The position numbers were made by a program, and so were the translations under genes. Shown here in pieces: positions 35,536 to 48,859 of a stretch of DNA of 64,000 bases. The notes under the pieces are model-generated. The model did not search any database. It was not told the DNA's origin and was given only the letters and a program-made list of their open reading frames with translations. The DNA lies in assembly GCA_021442155.1 (NCBI GenBank), contig CM038217.1, positions 153,581,834 to 153,645,833 on the forward strand, read 5' to 3'. The stretch comes from Cymbidium sinense (lineage: Eukaryota; Streptophyta; Magnoliopsida; Asparagales; Orchidaceae). Numbering within the stretch: the first letter of the stretch is position 1; every line of letters starts with the position of its first letter.

Positions 35536-35995
35536 AATTATGTCTTTATGTGTATGCATTTTTTTTATGCACGGGATTTTCACACAAACAAAGATTTAAT
35601 TTCCAATCTTTACCGCTAGCTTAAACAAAGGTTTTTTTTTTGTTTTTGTTTTTTGTTTTTTGTGACTAAGTGTTTCCAAATTTTACTGATTTTTTACAAA
35701 TTTTTTTATTTGGCAGTCAATAGATATATTTATCTATTTCCCCAACAATTCCACAATCAGGTTGCGATCCTTTAGCACAAAGTTTGAATTTGTGACGTAC
35801 AATTTTCCATTTGCCATTTGGATTTCAGGTTTTGTCTGAAGTCAACAATCTTTAAAGTTGTTGTCCTCAAAACAAAGTTTATAAAAGAGAAAAAATTTAA
35901 TGGACAACCTTTCTACATGCTTACACTTTTGTTAACTTTTGAAGAACCTAATCTATGAACTATTTCTCCATTTATTAGAATTCATGGTCCTTCAA
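35536..35995. repeat. Left copy of the direct repeat bracketing the viral array
   Basis: It begins AATTATGTCTTTATGTG and ends GAATTCATGGTCC. It matches 61358-61826 almost base for base, including TATGCACGGGATTTTCAC, TTACCGCTAGCTTAAACAAA and ACAATCAGGTTGCGATCC. Viral sequence starts right after it. It has no recognisable coding content and is apparently host DNA. Confidence 0.9.
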
Positions 35996-35999
35996 GATT

Positions 36000-36960
36000 C
36001 ATGATATGAAATTAAGATTTTTAAACCAAATGATATTACGTCCATTCGTAATGTCCAAAGGGCAATCAGAAATGTTATTTTACATCCGATTCTTTTATCT
36101 GATTTGCCAATATCGATTTTAAATCAAATTTGGAAAATATTTTACATTATGCAATCTATTTAATAAATCTCTTTATTAGAATTGGATATCTCGATCCATT
36201 TTAAAACTTTGTTTAATGGCTTGTAATTAATTAGTCATGGTTCCCTCTTTCTTTTGTCAATTCATAACATAATGCATAACTAAAGGGGAGTAGGATTGCC
36301 AAATTATTCCTTTCTTTAATAAATGAATCTTCTTTGCATAAAGCAAAGGTAGTGCTCGCTCATTTGACAAGGATGAGCCTTAGTGAATTCTCACGCTCAT
36401 TGAAATTATCAATGAGATCCAACATGAGTCTTTCTTCCAAAGTAATTGGGTTGTCACAAACTTCCTTTGAATTCTAATTTTGAATTTTTTTTTTAATTTT
36501 GGGGAAAAATTTGTTTAAAAGTTAAACTAGCAATTTCTTCTTGTAAATAATTTATATGTAATTATTATTAAGTCTATTCATTTCATTTATGATAATTTCT
36601 TTTTGGTGATAAAATGATAATAATGTGATTTCTTTATCCCAAAGAAAATCAATTCGATCATCAATTCAGTGATGACATTATTTTAAGAAGAAAAGAGTTC
36701 CAAAATAATGTGTTGTGTCAAATTTTGACTAAAATAAAAGACATTTGAATACAAACATCATCTTGACATGGCCCAATGATATTTATAATTTATACTTAAT
36801 AAAAGATTCACCATCTACGCTTTAACCTTTATTTTTCAAAATATTTAGAAGGAATTATTCCTTCTTGTATAAATTTAAATCGCCATTATCAACTAGAGCA
36901 ATTAAATTTGATAAAATAAATTCTTTATTTATAATTAATTTAATAGAAATATACCATTTT
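36000..36960 (-). pseudogene. Copy A protease and RT N-terminal remnant
   Basis: The aspartic protease site near 36880-36905 reads with Asn in place of the Ser that copy D has in its DSGA motif. The RT N-terminal segment follows and is cut off at the 35996 boundary. It is decayed and non-functional. Confidence 0.65.
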
Positions 36961-37479
36961 TGGTATATTGTTTTTGAATATTTTGTAAGAAACTAGTTCT
37001 TGATTAGATTATGTTTTCAAATGAATTGAATCTATTAATTTCAAGATCCATTGACAATTCATTCATTTCTCTCGCTCAACTTTAATTTGAACTTAATTTT
37101 AGTTTCTTTAATTCGCTTTTAGCTCACAAAGAAGAATTAGAAGATGATTAACTCATTTTTTTCTTAAATACTTGATAAAGATATAGGAGGCTTGTAATTA
37201 AATTTTTCTAATTTATCTTTCTTCTAAAGAAGATCTATAATTTTATCAAGTTGAATCATCTTCAACTTGTGCTAAAAGTTTAATTAATTGGTCCTTTTGC
37301 TCATGTGAGTATAACGTCATATTTATATTTTTTTAATAATCTTTTACATGACTGAGTTAGATTTATCACATTTATTAATCGATGAGGATGAAGATGAAAT
37401 ATGTTCTTCTTCATCTTATTCTATTGATAAAGAAAAATTTTCATGGGTTTGTTTTAACCCTTCATCAAGTTTATTTAAC

Positions 37480-38880
37480 TTCTGACAATGCATATGTAAT
37501 GACGCATATACCACATTTGTAACATTTTATTTCTCTCTTTGGTTTTAGAACTGGGAGAGAGTGTTTGTTGTGCGTGAATTTATGATTTTTTTATGACGTG
37601 ATTTTTCTCATTTAGGAAAAATAGACTTTGTTTCCCTATTTTTGGAAGATAAAGACGATCACGTTGAATTGTGCAATCCAAGCTTTTTCTCAAGTGCTCT
37701 TTTCATTTGATCTTTTAATTTAAAATTAGTGCAAATTGCTAAACCAGTTTTAATACATGCAGAAATAAGGTTTTCATATGTAAGAGTTTCATATGGGATG
37801 ATTCCATCGTAGAGGCGAAGAGAAACCTTAACCTTTTGAAATAGAGGGAAGGCCTTCAATGAATTTGCTTCAAGGCTATGGCATCATAAAGTGTCATGAC
37901 GCTAAAATATATCCTTGTACCATCAAAAAATGGGTTAAGGATGGACATCTTAATTTTGGAGTAAGGATCTTATTTTTCTCCTTGATCTAATGAATCCAAA
38001 GTGATCTATAATCATTTGAATAAGATTATGACATTTTCATTTTGTTGTCTTTGGAAGATTCTTAGTTCAAATCGATTTCACTAAGAAGGTCTTCCTTTGA
38101 ACAAAAAAAAAATTATCCCACCAACCCTGAGTTCTAAAAAATAATGGCTTGAGCAACAATGATTTGCTACTAGATATCTGATTAACAACAAAGGACAAAC
38201 ATAAGCATACGATGAAGAGATAATGATGTTCTGGTCCTATCATATTCCATTATAGAGAACTCCATCATAGGAATTTCCCATGAAATGGGTATCTCAATAA
38301 TAAATGGAGGAGTTTTTAATAATTTTTTTCCATTTTCTTAAGATAAGAAATCTTTGATATCTCAGGAGGAGGATGTGATCTTGAAGTTCATGAAAAGGGC
38401 ATGAGTTAATCGATTGGTTTGATTATCGATTCTCAGGATTCTTTGAATCTTCTACGATATCCTCAAGAGCTCACATACTTTTAAATTTAGAATCAAATTC
38501 AATGTCTAAGAAGGTCCAAACTTAAGAGAAGTTTAGAGGTAAATAAAAGGTCTAAAGAATTTGAACTAGTAGGGCTTTTAAGCTCTACTAGTTTGGACCC
38601 TTTGTTTAAGCACCTCATTTTAGATTCTAAGCTAAAAGATGTTCGAATAATTTGAAGTATTACTATAATTAAGTTGTTTAATTATAATAATAAATTCCTT
38701 TAGAATTTGTGGATCGAACTTATTTTTTAAGACCCTAATTCTAAAGGTTTATCATCCACCATTTTCAACATGGAGGATAAGATGCTTCAATAATTTTTTT
38801 CTTGCTGCTTTGCCATTTTTGGTAGTCAAAATAGCAACTTGAGAAAATAATACAAAATAAAAGGAATTTGCTTTTGCTTG
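37480..38880 (-). pseudogene. Copy A coat protein and zinc-knuckle remnant
   Basis: Only the piece 37859-37659 is open for more than 60 codons. It contains YDGIIPYETLTYENLISAC, which belongs to the C-terminal part of the coat protein. The CCHC zinc knuckle next to it (37530-37480) has lost bases. The remaining coat segments upstream (to 38880) are in mixed frames. Confidence 0.75.
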
Positions 38881-39479
38881 ACTATTTCTTTCTCTCATTT
38901 TTTCAAATATCTTATATTCAAATTGTCATAAGTAAAACTTATACCAAGTAGATTATCTTATTAGATTAATGATACTCTTTACCACTCGGTCTTAACTAGT
39001 TTGTAGCTCATTACTAAAGTTCATTTTGGATGTTGTGGGAGATTGATTTTCTAACCGGATGATAGATATGATTTATTTAGAGAAGGGCCTGAATCGATGG
39101 GAGAACCATCCCATCTAACTTCCGAGGTTTAAGGGATAGAACCCAGGAAGATAGATGATTGAATCAACATCGCCATCACCATTTGAATTATCGATCTATA
39201 TCTTGATTGATGGAAGGTCTTAATGAATCAGTATAGTCCATGATTCAAAAATACCATCTCATTCCATTTAATCACTGTTTGTAATAATATGGGATGCTAA
39301 TGATTTGTTTCAATCGAGTGTGTCATGGTTGAACAACTTTTCAAACTTTGGATTTAGAGTATTTAAAACTCAAAATGAATTCTAAAAATTAAGCAATAGT
39401 TTGAACTGAGGAAATCATAATCATAAAGTAAATGTAATTTTAGAGCTTCAAAAGATTTACAGAAAGAGATAAATTTTCA

Positions 39480-39830
39480 AAATAAAATAAAGCTACATAG
39501 GCTAGTCTCTACAACACTCATTAGGATTGACCTGAAGCCACTCTTAGCTTGCTAAAATAGAAGCATTTAGACCTTTAAGGGTTAAAGTTTTAAATGCTAT
39601 ATGTATCATCCCTATATGAATATATTTAAATTCTTACATATATTTATGCAGATCTTCAAATATTAGTAGATAAATGGTTTTGTCCATTTGATATACAGTA
39701 ATGATTTGTTCTACAGTTTTCACTGAAGATTTTCCATTAAAATCAAAAGTTTCAAATTGATAAATGATAGTTTTATCAATTTTGGGGAGAGACCATATAT
39801 TTAGTCTTCTTCATTCAAGGGAACTACATC
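39480..39830 (-). pseudogene. Copy A movement protein remnant (30K superfamily)
   Basis: The segment matches the movement-protein core that is more open in copy E (60500-60297), including the same codons around the conserved Leu-Thr-Leu-Lys-Gly stretch. Movement proteins of this superfamily help virus pass through plasmodesmata. Several single-base losses break the frame, so it is not expressible as a full domain. Confidence 0.7.
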
Positions 39831-40739
39831 ATTTTGAGGTTCTTGATTAAATTATTTCTCTAATGGTTAGATTAGAAGTTACTTCAAAAGAAGTAGAAGC
39901 CATATAACCAAAAGGGGAGAAAGGGAGAGAGGAAGATGATGCAGGGAGAATTTGAAACAAATCACCACATAAGGATAAAACAAACTAAGTATAAACCTCC
40001 ACTAGAGAATTATCCCAGACAGTCAACAAAAATAGGACTTATAACCCTTTCAAGCATCCACACAATAGGGATTTATGGCCATTTGCGATGAAGATGGGAT
40101 AAAGCCATGGAAGGAATGAAAAACCTTCATTAAAGCAAAAGAACTTACACTTAGGGATCAAAGAATAGGAAGACTGGGAATAAAAAATAGAAGAGAAGAG
40201 AGAAGAAAGCAGCACAGCAGAATAGAATAGAAAAAGAAAAGACTTTGCTTAGAAGGAAGAAAATATTAAACAAAGAAACATTGCTTAGAGAGCATAAGGT
40301 TAAAAAATTATTTAAAAAAATAATACTTATTAAATAAAGATTTTTGAGCTACTTTTAAAGTAGCAATTTATAGGTGGCTACTTTTGGAAAGTAACAATTA
40401 TTTTATTGTGGGATACTTTAAAGTAAAATATAGATTCCTGGTGGAGATAAATGATGCTTTCTTTTCTTTAAAGTAAAGTGGTGCAATATATGGAATCCAT
40501 TAAGTTTCTCCTGGATTCCACATCGACCTTAGAAAAGCCAGCGAGATGTAGATAGGGTGATTAAACACCTTGGCGAGTTGATTCTTAAATTTTTTGACAT
40601 TCCTTATGTTGAATTTCATTCTCATGAGGGTAACATCTTTTGATGCTTTGAGTACCTCATCATCTCAAAATTAGTTTTTTGAGGGAATGGTTATTGAGAA
40701 TAAGCTTTAATAATAGCTTTAATTTGCTTGAGCTTATCC

Positions 40740-41600
40740 TCAATGTTGATTGAATTCCACCATTTTAATAAAAACTATCTTTGAAGGACAAGTTGATTGA
40801 AGGGTCCTTTCCAGAATAACGTTCGACTCCAAATCCATGGATTTGGCAGTCCTGAAGAAATGAGCAAGATTTTGTCCTTGAATCATTTTTCTAGGATTAA
40901 TAGCCCTCATTTTGGGGGCATCTTCCATCCATTCATTGAAGACCTCTTTGATTGGATCTGGAAGAATATTTAATTATGCTCCAAAATAGTTCCACCATCT
41001 GAAGAACCATGCTGGAAGTTCTTTGTTGATAATATCTTTATTCATTATGAACATCCATGAATGCCTTCATTTGTCATTGAGAAGGAAGAAGGCTTTCATC
41101 ATAGCTTGCACATAATACTAGTAATTTATGCCAATTTTGTACTGTAAATTAGTGGAGGATAAAAATACATTTTTCTCTTAGAATGGAGTTAGACCCCATT
41201 CACTTTGATGAAAGATCTTTTGTATAACGCATTTCCTATACAAAATTGTATGGTTCGTCTGATCACGAACATGATTAATCTCAACACACTTTAATTGTAT
41301 TAAGATTTTTTCATAATTTTCTCTTGAGAGATTAGATTCAAATGGGAAAGGATTGTTTCCCAAATATCTTTCAAATAAGATCCATGGATTATTTATTGAA
41401 TAATCGAGGGATTAATTTCAATAATATTCTATTTTATTTAAATAAATAGGTTCTTGTGCAATGACATCTTTTAGGGATGGTGTTGCTTTTTTTAGAGGTT
41501 CACCCTTTTCATAGTTGAAGAGGAAGTACCATAAAGATAAGTTTTCAAATCGATCATGCCAATTGTTGAATTGACTGGATCTTTGCCATTAGAGCGGCAT
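40740..41600 (-). pseudogene. Copy B 3' coding region downstream of RNase H
   Basis: Open pieces at 41363-41178 and 40928-40740 are conserved with copy D (54420-55092) and partly with copy C. They lie after RNase H in viral order. In some florendoviruses a second ORF of unknown function occupies this place, and I infer the same here. No domain is recognised. Confidence 0.5.
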
Positions 41601-41639
41601 GCGATAAAGAAGGACTTCCTCGTTAGGTGGTCATTCTTC

Positions 41640-42900
41640 CATGCGGTGATCCACCCGATCGTCCTGCAAGAATTCGTTAGAAAATCGGAAGAGAATTTTC
41701 ATTACCTTTAATGAATTCAATGTCAATCAAAAGAGAGTACAAAAATTTGTTTTGAAACTAAATTTTGACATCTTGTTCAATGATGTATTTGATGAGGAAT
41801 AATATTGAAGAAAATGTTGATTTAGTAAATCATCTTGAAATTTTGAGATGCACTTAATAGAAAGCATTTCTTTTTGATAATGGAATACTTTTGTTGAGTA
41901 GGATTCCATTTACCAGAAACAAAGTGAACTAATTCTTCTTTAGAATTCTTTCGCTGCTTTAAGATACCTCCATAGCCCTTATCAGAGGCATATGTTTCAA
42001 CAATTTTGAAACTAGTGGGTCAAGATTAAGACAGGGAAGGTTTTGAACCCTTTCTTTAATTTTTGTGCACCATGGTATGAAGTACCATGGTGGGGATTCT
42101 TTTAATCTCAAAGAGTGTGCATCTTTGGCAAGATTTTGATAAAATCATACATAATTGAGAGCTCCAAGAATCATTTGGTTTTATCTAAAATGATATCAGG
42201 AAATTTGTTAGCAAATTCAATACTTCTATTAATTGGTATAATAGAAGCATTGGATATATTATGGCCTAAAAATCTTATTTCAGTTTGAAATAATTTGATT
42301 TTTGGCTCTGAAATAACTAACCCATTTTTAAAATTAACCATTTAAATATTTTTAGATGGTTGAAGTGTTCATCAATAGTATTTGAGAACACAAGAACATC
42401 ATCAATATAGACTAAAATATATTTAAAATAATCTTTAAATATATTATTCATGATATGTTGAAATTCAGAAGGTGCATTTTTTAAACCAAAGGGCATTACG
42501 TTCCATTCTTAATGTCCAAAGACCATAAATCTTTTTTATAGCGATCAATTCTTTTATCTGGATCGCCAATATCCATTTTAAATCAAATTTGGAAAATATT
42601 TTTGCATTATGCAATCTATTTAATAAATTTTTTTATTATTGGATATCGATCCATTTTAAAACTTTGTTTTAGCGGCTTGTAATTAATTACAAGTCTTTTC
42701 TCTTTTATAATTCATAACATGAATGCATAATAAGGGTAGGATTGCTTATTCCTTTAAAATCGAATCTGTCATAAAGAAATAGTGCTCATTCATCCACGAG
42801 CCTTGGTAGAATGTCTCGTTCATTGAAATTATCAATGTAGATCCACTACATGAGTCTTTCTTTAGCAATTGGGTTGTCACCACAAACTTCCTTTTGGAAT
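41640..42900 (-). pseudogene. Copy B reverse transcriptase and RNase H remnants
   Basis: The RT active-site YIDD is readable near 42406-42395 (minus). RNase H follows with the open piece 41909-41727 containing KEMLSIKCISKFQDD. These domains copy viral RNA into DNA. The frame is interrupted repeatedly between them and within each. Confidence 0.85.
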
Positions 42901-43289
42901 TTTTGGTGCAATTTTGAATTTTCTTTTAGAAGAAATTTGTTGTTTAAAGTTAAACTAGCAATTTCTTCTTGTAAATAATTTATATGCATAGACTTATTAT
43001 TAAATATTCATTTCATTTATGATAATTTCTTTAGGATTGGTGATAAAGGAATGTGATTTCTTTATCCAAAGAAAATCTTGAATTCGATATCATTCAGTGA
43101 TAGGCATTATTTTAAGAAGAAAAGGTTCAAAATAATGTATGTGTCAAATTTTGACTAAAATAAAAATTTGAATACAAATATCATCTTGACACACCACAGA
43201 TGATAATTTATACTTAATTTGTAAAGACTCTTTTTGCCTTTAGCTAATTTTTTTTCAAAATATTTAGAAGGAATTATTCCTTCTTGTAT

Positions 43290-45200
43290 ACAATTTAAAT
43301 GCTCCACTATCAACTAGATTAAATTTGTAAAATAAATTCTTTATTTATAATTAATTTAATGAAAAATATACCATTTGGTATATTGCCTTTTGAATATTTT
43401 TTGTAAATAGTTCTGATTAGAATGCTATATTTTCAAATTATCTTAATTAATGATCCATTACCATTCATTTTGTCTTGCTCTTTAATTTGTTGAACTTAAT
43501 TTTAGTTTCTTTAATTAGCTTTTTAGATAAGAATTAGAAGATGATGAACATCTTAAATACTCGATAAGAGTATATAGGCTTGTAATTAAATTTTTCTAAT
43601 TTATCTTTTTTCTTATCATTAAGAAGATTGATAATTTTATCACGAGTTGAATCATCTTCAACTTGTGCTAAAAGTTTAATTGGTCCTTTTGCTCGTGGGT
43701 GAGCATATCTGACTTCATATTTATTATTTTTATAATAATCTATCGTTGATAGACTTACTTGCACATTAGATTTATCGAATCGATGAGGATGAAGATGAAA
43801 TATTCTTCTTCTTCTGATTCTCTTCAATCGAGAGGATATAGAATTTTCATTAGGGTTTGTTTTAACCCTTCGTCAATCTGAAGTTCATTTAACTTCTTCT
43901 TGATGCATCATTTGTAATGACATGTACGATTTGTAACATTTTATTTCTCTTGTCTCTTTGGTTTTAGAACTAGAGGGGCGAGTGCTTGTGTTGTTGTGAA
44001 TTTGTCACATTTTTTTTTATGGCGTGATTTTTCATGTTTAGGAAAAATCTTGTGTTTTCCCTATTTTGAAGATAAAGGATGCACGAGGATCCAATTATTG
44101 CTCCAGAATTTGCCAAGCTATTTTGCTCAGTAGGCGTTCTTTTCATTTGATCTTTTAATTTAAGATCGAGCATATTACTAATCCGGTTTTAATACATGCA
44201 TAAGGTTTCCATATGTTGGGTTTCATATGGGATGGTTCCATCATAAAGAGAAACCTTAACCTTTTAGCAAATAGATTGGGAAGGCTTCAATGAATTTTTG
44301 CTTCCGGTGAAGGCTATGGCATCATAAAGTGTCATAATGCAATATATCCTTGTACCATCAAAATGGGTTAAGGATGGACATCTTAATTTTGGAGTAAGGA
44401 GCGAGTTTTTCTCCTTGATCTCAATGGATCAAAATGATCTATAATTGTTTGAAGATTATAGACCAATTTTTAGGTTTTGTTATTCTTTTGGAAGATCCTT
44501 AGTACTTAAGTCAATTTGCTAAGAGGTCTTCTTCTTTGAGAATAGTGAGAAAATTATCCCACCATCCTTTAGAGTTCCAAAGAATCACAAATGATGGCTC
44601 GATAATATATGGTTTCTTTGCTTGATATTGATGTAGCAAACATAAATCTGATGAAGGGTATGAATGATTTGATGTTAAAAATCAATATTCCATTCAAAGA
44701 ATCTCCATCATAGAATTTCCTAATGGGTATCTTCTTCAAATAATAAATGAGGAGTGTTGGTTTTTTTATAATATTTTCCAAATTTTTCTTGGATAAGAAA
44801 GTTTTGATATATCAAAAGGAGGATGAGGATCTTGTAATTCTTGAAAAAGGTTTTGAAATTTTTCAATATTACTTGATTGATCAGTATCAGTTTCGGTTGA
44901 GGATTCATTTGAATCTTCATCTTGTGATATCTTCAAGAGCTCTACATACTTTTTTAAATTTAGAATCAAATTGAATGTCTTAAGATCCTAACTTAAGAGG
45001 TTTAGGAGGTGGTTGAATAAAGGTTTCACAAATGGGTTTATACTAGTAGAAGCTTTACGAGCTTTCTAGTTTGCTAGAAACCTTTTGTTTAAGCATGATC
45101 AATTTTAGACTAAGCTAAAAGATGGTCATGATTTTAGTATACTCTTACTATAATTAAGTTGTTTAATTGTAATAAATTCCTTTAGAATTTGTGGATCAAA
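43290..45200 (-). pseudogene. Copy B coat protein, zinc knuckle and protease remnants
   Basis: Open pieces include 44969-44766 (acidic Ser-rich segment of the coat protein, with ESSTETDTDQSSN), 44173-43970 and 43827-43534 (linker after the zinc knuckle, ending KKDKLEKFNYKPIYS). The protease site near 43310 is degraded. It cannot encode a continuous product. Confidence 0.75.
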
Positions 45201-45479
45201 ACTTATTTTTTTGAGGCTAATTCTAAGGTTTATCATCCACCATTTTAAGATGGAGGATAAGATGCTTCAATAATTTTTCCTTGCTCGTTTGCCATTTTTG
45301 GTAGTCAAAATAGCAACTTGAGCAGATTGAGCATAGTAATTGCAAAACCAAGCGATGAAGGAATAGTTGCTTTGGCTTTATTTCTTTCTCTCATTTTTAA
45401 TATAAATCATTTATTTTGATGTTGGTTCTAGAAGTAAACTTCTATACCAAATGGATTATCATACTTTGGTTGGAAATTC

Positions 45480-45720
45480 CTTAGAACAACCTCTAGTCTT
45501 AGAACCTATTGTAGCTCATTAAGACTAAAGTTCATTTAGATGGAGTGGGAGATTGATTTTCTCTCCGATGATAGATATGATTTATTTTAGGTGAGGGCCT
45601 CAGATGGTTGAGGGAGTGTGACCATCAGTCAAATATGATAAATGATAGTTTTATCAATTTTGAAAGAAATCTATTTAGGTCTTCATTCAATGGAACTCTG
45701 CCATTTGAGTTCTTGATTAA
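45480..45720 (-). pseudogene. Copy B movement protein, mostly deleted
   Basis: Sequence equivalent to copy E 59803-60530 (about 725 bp, most of the movement-protein core) is missing. The two ends meet at about 45625-45635. Only the extreme N-terminal and the C-terminal linker portions remain. Confidence 0.75.
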
Positions 45721-46024
45721 ATTATTTCTCATTGATTTAAGTTACTTGGGAAGAAGTAAAGCCATATATAACCAAAAAGGGGAGAAAGAGAGGAAGATGA
45801 TCTAGGAGAATTTGAAATAAATTTCACAAGGATAAAACAAAAAAGTATAAATCAGAGAAATATAGAATTAATAAAATAGACTTCAAGATAGCTATCAAGA
45901 TTTATCATTTCAAATAAACCATAGGAGGAATAAACAAAGAAATTTGTTCATCAAATCATGGGAATGAAAAATCTCTTATTCATATATTTAAATGGCTCAT
46001 AAGACTTACACTATATATAAAATA

Positions 46025-46120
46025 CTTATTTATTAAAAGCAAAAAAAAAGATACACATTATAAGGAGAAAGAACAAAATTAAATAAAGAGAGAAGGAAAA
46101 AATTACAGATCCTTATATAG
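46025..46120 (-). promoter_or_regulatory. Copy B pararetroviral TATA box and poly(A) signal
   Basis: On the minus strand TATATAAGG (46119-46111) is followed about 80 bases downstream by AATAAA (46034-46029). Caulimoviridae place a promoter with this TATA type just upstream of a poly(A) signal that is bypassed on first pass. Activity is untested. Confidence 0.6.
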
Positions 46121-47439
46121 AGTGGAGGATAAAGGAGAGACTTTTCTTAGAATAAAAAAAGTACAATTATTAAAACAAAGAGAACTTGTGAATACAAGTT
46201 TAATTATGAATAATTATTTTTTAGTCAAATTGAGATAATATTAATAAAGAAGATTATTTCTCTAGAAAGAAAGTACAATTTTTCCTCAATGATACTACTT
46301 TTGGAAAGTAACAAATATTTCTTGGTGGGACCACTTTTTGTAAAGTAGATTCTCTTTAGATGATTTTCCTTTGCATTAAAGGAAAAGTGGAAAAATAATT
46401 TGTATAAAGATGAATCCATTAATTTCTTGATTTGGTCAATGAAGAGTCACTTCTTATGATTAGATATGATTAACATGAGTTGATTATAAATTTTCTTGAG
46501 GGTTCCTTGTGAACTTATTCTCATGAGGGTAATGTCTTTTAAATACTGAGTACATCATCAGATATAAATCATATTTTGAAAGCTAATTAGAATAAGCTTT
46601 AATAAGCTTTAATTTCTTGAGATTATCCTATGTAATTGAATTACCATTTTAAAAATCTTTGAAGACAAATTGATTAAAGTCTTTTAGTCTTCGACTCCAA
46701 ATCCAATTTGGATTTAAAAAAGAAAAGATTTTTTTCCTTGATCATTTGATTAATGCCCTCATTTTGAGGCACTTCATCCATTCATTGAGACTTCTTTGAT
46801 TGATAAGAATATTTAATCCAAAATAGTTCCCATAAAGAACCATCTTTGAAGTTCTTTGTTGTTAATATCTTTGTTCATTATGAACATCCATGAATGCATT
46901 CGCTTTTTGTTGAGAAGGAAGAAGGCTTTCATCATAGCTTGAACATAACACCAATAATTTATGCCAATTTTGTACTGTAAATTAGTGGAGGATAAAAATA
47001 CATTTTTCTCTTGGAATGGAGTCAGACCCCATTCACTTTGATGATTTTTTGTATAATTATTTTATACAAAATGTATTTTTTATCATGAACATGATTAATC
47101 TCAAAACACTTTAATTATTAGATTTTTCATAATTTCTCTTGAGATTAGATTCAAATGGGAAAGGATTATTTCCCAAATATCTTTCAAATAAGGCCCAAAT
47201 TATTAAATAATAGAGGATTAATTTCAATAATATTTTGTTTTATTTCTTTAGAGAAAAAAATAGTTTCTTGTTCAATGACATCTTTTAGGGATGGTGTTTC
47301 TTTTTTAGAGGTTTCACCCATTTCAACTGTAGTTGAAGAGGAAGTATCATAAAGATAAGTTTACAAATCGATCATGCCAATTGTTGAATTGATGGATCTT
47401 TGCCATTAGCGTCACCTCCATGAAAAGAAGGACTTTCTA

Positions 47440-48560
47440 GAGTGGTCATTCTTGCTGATCCACGATAGTCAAAATTCGGTGAAAATCAAGAGAATTTTCA
47501 TTACCTTTAATGAATTCTATGAATCGAAACATTCGATTGCCATGATGCAAAATTTGTTTTGAAACTAAATTTTGACATCTTGTTGAATGATGTATTTGAT
47601 GAGGACATCAATCTGAAGGAGAAAATGTTAAGTAAATCATCTTGGAATTTTGAGATGCACTTAATCCAAGCATTTCTTTTTTGATAATGGAATACTTTCG
47701 TAGGATTCCATTAATAAAGTGAACTAATTCTTCTTTAGAATTCTTTTTTTGCTTTAGGATACCTCCATAGCCCTTATCAGAGGCATCTGTTTCAACAATT
47801 TTTAAACTTTAATTTGTTTTAGCTTACCCTCAATTTTGATTAAATTCCATCATTTTAATAAAAATTATCTTTAAGAACCAAAATTAATCTTCAAATAATT
47901 GATAAATCATATTTGAGAAAGAAATAATTGTAATTTAAAAATTAAAGATTTTAAAATGGATAAATATCTATTCTAATGATCATAAAATATATTTGGTTCA
48001 TGAAAAATCTTTAAAAAATTTCAAAATATATTTTATTTATTGATATATTGAATAGAAACATATCATGAATATAAAATTTATTTAAAATCATATATGCATT
48101 GATTATTAAAACATAGCATAGATGAAAGTATAATCATCTTAAAATCTATCACAAAATATAAATCAAAAAATATTTTTTTCTTTTTATAAATCCCTTTATT
48201 AGAATGATACCATTTTTAAAACTTTATTTAAGCTTTAATTACGATGGTCTTCTTTCCTTTCTGCGTTCATACATAGAATGTGATTCTCCAAAGAGTAATT
48301 ATGAATTATTCTTTCTTTAATAAATCCAATCTCTCTTTCATAAAAAAATAGTGCTGTTCATTTGACAAGAGCCTTAGTAAATGTCGCTTGATTGAAATTA
48401 TCAATGATGAGATCACTACATGAGTTTTCTTTCAATATTATCCTGCAACTTCCTTTGGAATTCTTGGTGGCAATTTTTTAATTTTGCTTTAATTTTGGGA
48501 AAGAAATTTGTTATTTAATAGTTAAACTAGAATTTCTTCTTGTATAATTTATATGCATAG
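47440..48560 (-). pseudogene. Copy C RT/RNase H remnant with filler
   Basis: The RT segment containing the YIDD site is missing. In its place about 375 bp of AT-rich DNA begins with about 70 bp resembling the viral 3' region near 46610-46690 and then turns unrecognisable. RNase H remains on the left side in broken frames. Confidence 0.65.
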
Positions 48561-48859
48561 ACTTATTATTAAGCCTATTCATTTCATTTATGATAATATC
48601 TTTAGGATTGGTAATAAAGCGAATGTGATTTCTTTATCCCAAAGAAATCTGAATTCCATCATTCTATGATAGCATTATTTTAAGAAGAAAAGAGTTCCCA
48701 AAATAATGTATTTGTGTCAAATTTTTGACTAAAATAAAAGGCATTTGAATAAAACATCATCTTGACACGATCACGATGATAATTTATACTAATAAAAGAA
48801 AATCTTTGCTTTAACCATTGGCTTGTTTTTCAAAATATTTAGAAGGTATTCTTTCTTGT

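Larger units (their letters stand above)
35996..40270 (-). mobile_element. Endogenous pararetrovirus copy A (Caulimoviridae, partial)
   Basis: Read on the minus strand from right to left: leader (40270-39900), movement protein (about 39830-39480), linker (39480-38900), coat protein (about 38700-37540), zinc knuckle (about 37530-37480), protease (about 36905-36880) and the N-terminal part of reverse transcriptase, ending at the repeat boundary 35996. The rest of RT, RNase H and the 3' region are absent. Every domain carries frame breaks. It is the leftmost member of a head-to-tail series with B and C. Confidence 0.85.
40271..46200 (-). mobile_element. Endogenous pararetrovirus copy B (Caulimoviridae)
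   Basis: This is the most complete minus-strand copy. In viral order (right to left): promoter/leader (46200-45780), movement-protein remnant with a large deletion (45720-45480), coat protein (45200-43970), zinc knuckle (43950-43905), protease (about 43330-43290), RT (42900-42050), RNase H (42010-41640), 3' coding region (about 41600-40740) and 3' non-coding DNA. Markers shared with copy A are spaced about 6.42 kb apart (zinc knuckle 37518 against 43937; RT word at 36130 against 42590). This supports a tandem head-to-tail array of a circular genome. Stops and frameshifts occur in all domains. Confidence 0.85.
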
